Positions 13,779 through 16,572 of a stretch of 16,572 nt of DNA are shown here, one piece after another. The notes under the pieces are model-generated. The model was not told the origin of the DNA. It was given only the letters and a program-made list of their open reading frames with translations, and searched no databases. The DNA is from Micrococcales bacterium (GTDB taxonomy: Bacteria; Actinomycetota; Actinomycetes; Actinomycetales; Dermatophilaceae). A program made the translations under genes and the position numbers. The DNA is taken from contig JAKDLQ010000020.1 in the NCBI GenBank assembly GCA_030452775.1, forward strand, positions 1 through 16,572. Direction: 5' to 3'. How positions within the stretch are numbered: position 1 is the first letter of the stretch; each line of letters opens with the position of its first letter.

Positions 13779-15493
13779 GAGGGTTCCCGTTCTGCGTGGA
13801 CAGTATGGTTGCGCGGGTCTCCCGGTGGATGCAGAGGGGAACCGTCGCGGTAGCGGTAGTACGGGACCTCCGTTGCCGGCGCGAGTGGAGTGTTGCCGAG
13901 AATGAGATCGGCGGACTTCTCCGCGACCATCATCACCGGGGCGTAGATGTTCCCGTTGGGGACGTAGGGCATCGCGGAGGCGTCGACGACGCGCAGGCCC
14001 TGCACGCCGTGCACCCTCATCGTGGCCGGATCGAGGACGCTCATCTCGTCGGTGCCCATCTTCGCGGTGCAGGACGGGTGGAGCGCGGTCTCGGCGTCCG
14101 TGGCGACCCAGTCGAGGATCTCCTGCTCGGACTCGACCGAGGGCCCGGGTGAGAGCTCGCCGGCGTTGAAGGCATCGAACGCAGGCTGGTTGAGGATCCG
14201 CCTCGCGATGCGGACCATCTCGATCCACTCCCGCCGGTCGTTCTCGGTGGACAGGTAGTTGAAGCGCAGGGCGGGATGCTTCTTGGGATCGGTCGAGGTG
14301 ATCTTCACCGTGCCGCGGACATCGGAGTACATCGGGCCGATGTGCACCTGGTAGCCGTGCTCGGCGGCCGGCCGGGAGCCGTCGTACCGGATCGCGATCG
14401 GCAGGAAGTGGAACATGAGGTTCGGGTAGTCGACGAGGTCGTTGCTGCGAAGGAAGCCGCCCGCCTCGAAGTGGTTGCTGGCCCCGACGCCACGGCGCAG
14501 GAACAGCCACTCTGCCCCGATGCGGGGCTTGTGCCGGTGCTTGAGCCACGGTCCGATGGAGACCGGCTGCTTGCTCGCGTACTGGATGTAGACCTCGAGG
14601 TGGTCCTGAAGGTTTGCTCCGACGCCCGGCAGGTCCGCAACCGCCGTGATGCCGAGCTCGGCGAGGTCGGCGGCGTTGCCGATCCCGGACAGCTGGAGCA
14701 CCTGTGGTGAGTTGATCGCGCCGCCACAGAGGATCACCTCGCCGGCGGTGGCGGTGCGCCGCAGCCTCCCTCCGCGCAGGTAGTCGACCCCGACGACCCG
14801 GGTGCCCTCGAGGCGCAGTCCGGTGACGTGCGCGAGCGTCTCCACCGTGAGGTTGGGCCGGTTCATCACCGGGTGCAGATAGGCGCGCGCCGCACTCAAC
14901 CGGCGGCCCTGGTGGACGTTGCGGTCGAACTTGGCGAAGCCCTCCTGGCGGTAGCCGTTGACGTCGTCGGTGAGGGGGTATCCCGCTTCCTGGACTGCTT
15001 CGAGGAACGCCCCGAAGAGGGGGTTGGTGGCAGGACCGCGCTCAAGGATCAGCGGGCCGCTGCCGCCGCGCCACTGGTCGGCGCCGGCGAGACAGGTCTC
15101 CATCCGCTTGAAGTACGGGAGGCAGTGGGCGTAGTCCCAGTCCTGCATGCCGGGGTCGGCGGCCCATCGCTCGAAGTCGAGCGGGTTCCCGCGCTGGAAG
15201 ATCATCCCGTTGATGCTGCTCGAGCCGCCGAGCACCTTGCCTCGCGCGTGGTAGACGCGCCGCCCGCCCATGAACGGCTCGGGTTCGGACTCGTAGCGCC
15301 AGTCGTAGAGCCGGTTGCCGATGGGGTAGGGCAGCGCGGCCGGCATGTGGATGAAGGGGTCGAGCTTGATGTCGTTGCGCCCGGCCTCGAGCACGAGCAC
15401 CGTCGTCGACGAGTCGACGCTGAGACGGTTCGCCAGGGCCGAGCCTGCCGAGCCTCCGCCGACGATGACGAAGTCGTACCTGTCGGGCTTCAT
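13775..15493 (-). CDS. betA: Choline dehydrogenase (GMC oxidoreductase)
   Basis: A 572-residue flavoprotein of the glucose-methanol-choline family that oxidises choline to betaine aldehyde; E. coli BetA has about 556 residues. The FAD-binding loop VGGGSAGSALANRLS (11-25) opens the protein. GMC signature 1, GKVLGGSSSINGMIFQRGNP (85-104), and signature 2, GGAINSPQVLQLSGIG (257-272), are both intact. The active-site His is in LHPSCTAKMG (His472), and the second conserved active-site position falls in VPNGNIYAPVMMVAEKSADL (511-530), around Asn515. About 30 polar residues extend beyond the usual C-terminus. The start ATG 15493 overlaps the upstream betB stop codon in an ATGA; its own stop codon overlaps betT likewise. 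Neighbours encoding BetB and BetT support choline as substrate over other alcohols used by GMC enzymes. Confidence 0.93.
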   Translation of the reverse strand: MKPDRYDFVIVGGGSAGSALANRLSVDSSTTVLVLEAGRNDIKLDPFIHMPAALPYPIGNRLYDWRYESEPEPFMGGRRVYHARGKVLGGSSSINGMIFQRGNPLDFERWAADPGMQDWDYAHCLPYFKRMETCLAGADQWRGGSGPLILERGPATNPLFGAFLEAVQEAGYPLTDDVNGYRQEGFAKFDRNVHQGRRLSAARAYLHPVMNRPNLTVETLAHVTGLRLEGTRVVGVDYLRGGRLRRTATAGEVILCGGAINSPQVLQLSGIGNAADLAELGITAVADLPGVGANLQDHLEVYIQYASKQPVSIGPWLKHRHKPRIGAEWLFLRRGVGASNHFEAGGFLRSNDLVDYPNLMFHFLPIAIRYDGSRPAAEHGYQVHIGPMYSDVRGTVKITSTDPKKHPALRFNYLSTENDRREWIEMVRIARRILNQPAFDAFNAGELSPGPSVESEQEILDWVATDAETALHPSCTAKMGTDEMSVLDPATMRVHGVQGLRVVDASAMPYVPNGNIYAPVMMVAEKSADLILGNTPLAPATEVPYYRYRDGSPLHPPGDPRNHTVHAEREPS

Positions 15494-16572
15494 GACAACG
15501 GGGCCTCTCGTCCGTCGAACCAGCGCTGCGGAGCCGGGCTGATGTTGTGCCAGATGTGCTTGGTCTCGCGGTACTCGGCAAGTCCGTCGAGGCCGAGCTC
15601 GCGGCCGAACCCGGACTGCTTGTAGCCGCCCCACTCGGCCTGCGGGACGTAGGGGTGGTAGTCGTTGATCCAGACGGTGCCCATCCGCAGCCGGCCCGCG
15701 ACGCGTTCGGCGCGCCCGGCGTTGGAGGTCCACACGGCTCCGGCGAGCCCGTAGATGCTGTCGTTGGCCTTCGCGACCGCGTCGTCCTCGCCGGTGAACG
15801 ACTCCACGGTGAGCACCGGACCGAAGGACTCGTCGTGGACCACGCTCATGCCCGAGTCGCAACCGGTGAGGATGGTCGGGCGGTAGTAGAAGCCGTCGGC
15901 CAGCGCGGGGTCGTCCGGCCGGGAGCCCCCGGTGCGCAGCACGGCGCCCTCGGCGAGGCCGGCCGCCACGTAGGCCTCGACCTTGTCGCGATGCCCGGCG
16001 CTGATGAGCGGTCCGGTCTCGGCGGCCTCGTCGAACGGGCCGCCGATGCGGATGAGCTCCGCGCGCCGCACGAGCTCGTCGACGAACTCGTCGTGTATCG
16101 AGGACTCCACGAGGAGCCGGGCGCCCGCGGAGCAGACCTGTCCCGAGTGGAGGAAGACGGCGGTCAGCGCGAAGTCGAGGGCGGTCTCGCGGTCGGCGTC
16201 TGCGAACACGATGTTGGGGTTCTTGCCGCCGAGCTCCAAGGCGATCTTCTTCACCGTCGGCGCGGCCGCCGCCATGATCGAACGGCCGGTCACCAGCCCG
16301 CCGGTGAACGACACGAGATCGACATCGGGATGCGTCGTGAGCGTGGGCCCCACTCGCGGGCCTGAGCCGAGCACGAGATTGGCGACACCGGACGGCAGGC
16401 CCGCCTCGGTGAGGGCGCGCATGAGCCAGATGGCGGTGGACGGTGTCAACTCGCTCGGTTTGAGGATGAACGTGTTGCCGGCAGCGAGCGCGGGAGCGAC
16501 CTTCCAGGCGGTCTGCAACAGCGGGTAGTTCCACGGGGTGATGAGTGAGCACACCCCGACCGGCTCGTGCAC
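15490..16572 (-). CDS. betB: Betaine aldehyde dehydrogenase, 5' end cut by the window
   Basis: The last 360 residues of an NAD(P)-dependent aldehyde dehydrogenase that would convert betaine aldehyde to glycine betaine. Full-length enzymes have about 490 residues, so roughly 130 N-terminal residues lie beyond base 16572. The codon at the edge is GTG but should not be taken as the start. In the visible part, TPWNYP (12-17) supplies the oxyanion-hole Asn15. VSFTGG (87-92) is the BetB-type version of the cofactor loop. LELGGK (112-117) holds the general base Glu113, HSGQVCSAGARLLVE (142-156) the nucleophile Cys147, and ESFGPVL the late conserved motif. The reading frame is intact and ends in an ATGA overlap with betA, making betB the first visible gene of a betB-betA-betT operon. 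Its promoter and any betI-type regulator would be outside the window. Confidence 0.92.
   Translation of the reverse strand: MHEPVGVCSLITPWNYPLLQTAWKVAPALAAGNTFILKPSELTPSTAIWLMRALTEAGLPSGVANLVLGSGPRVGPTLTTHPDVDLVSFTGGLVTGRSIMAAAAPTVKKIALELGGKNPNIVFADADRETALDFALTAVFLHSGQVCSAGARLLVESSIHDEFVDELVRRAELIRIGGPFDEAAETGPLISAGHRDKVEAYVAAGLAEGAVLRTGGSRPDDPALADGFYYRPTILTGCDSGMSVVHDESFGPVLTVESFTGEDDAVAKANDSIYGLAGAVWTSNAGRAERVAGRLRMGTVWINDYHPYVPQAEWGGYKQSGFGRELGLDGLAEYRETKHIWHNISPAPQRWFDGREAPLS

Noticed and set aside
13779..14549. Upstream extension of the BetT frame
   Set aside because: It is the wrong-frame reading of betA; the ATGA overlap at 13775-13778 gives the natural start.
15494..16552. Upstream extension of the BetA frame
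   Set aside because: It is the wrong-frame reading of betB; BetA begins with its FAD motif just after ATG 15493.
1..16572. CRISPR array, tRNA, rRNA or insertion sequence
   Set aside because: No regularly spaced repeats, cloverleaf-like segments, rRNA stretches, transposase motifs or terminal inverted repeats were seen on reading through.

Overview
The window is about 16.6 kb of very GC-rich DNA with strong third-position G/C bias, many GTG starts and tightly packed genes. This fits a high-GC actinobacterium (Actinomycetota; a Micrococcales-type genome is my guess, not something shown). I see no rRNA, tRNA, CRISPR array or insertion sequence. Twelve coding regions are supported, and one of them is cut by the right window edge.

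Layout: (1) 73-3279, minus strand: a 1068-residue Upf1/DNA2-type superfamily 1 helicase with a long coiled-coil insert. (2) 3374-3949, minus strand: a SnoaL-like (NTF2-fold) protein. (3) 3950-4072: a divergent intergenic region with an AT-containing inverted repeat, a candidate operator. (4) 4073-11605, plus strand: a seven-ORF run with very short gaps: SCP2-like lipid-binding protein, acyl-CoA dehydrogenase, an unassigned protein resembling LuxI/FeeM-type N-acyltransferases, a membrane-anchored solute-binding domain, a von Willebrand factor A (VWA) domain, a ThiF/E1-like adenylyltransferase lacking the usual zinc cysteines, and an MMPL/RND-type exporter. (5) 11604-11634: a perfect 12-bp hairpin between convergent operons. 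(6) 11718-16572, minus strand: a choline-to-glycine-betaine operon, betB (5' end missing) - betA - betT, with both junctions as ATGA overlaps.

The choline block is conventional. BetT imports choline, BetA oxidises it to betaine aldehyde and BetB oxidises that to glycine betaine, giving an osmoprotectant.

The unusual part is 4073-11605. Its content suggests an acyl-CoA-fed pathway. SCP2 and the dehydrogenase would handle or desaturate an acyl-CoA, and the GNAT/LuxI-like protein could transfer the acyl group to an amine. The E1-like protein could activate a carboxylate, the MMPL pump could export a lipidic product, and an extracytoplasmic binding/VWA protein could act at the membrane. This is inference from domain content and gene order; no product is known from the sequence.

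The solute-binding and VWA reading frames are separated by one base at a C6 tract (7670-7675). One more C would join them into a single 562-residue protein of a familiar actinobacterial architecture. The split is therefore a sequencing or assembly error, a mutation, phase variation, or -1 ribosomal slippage.
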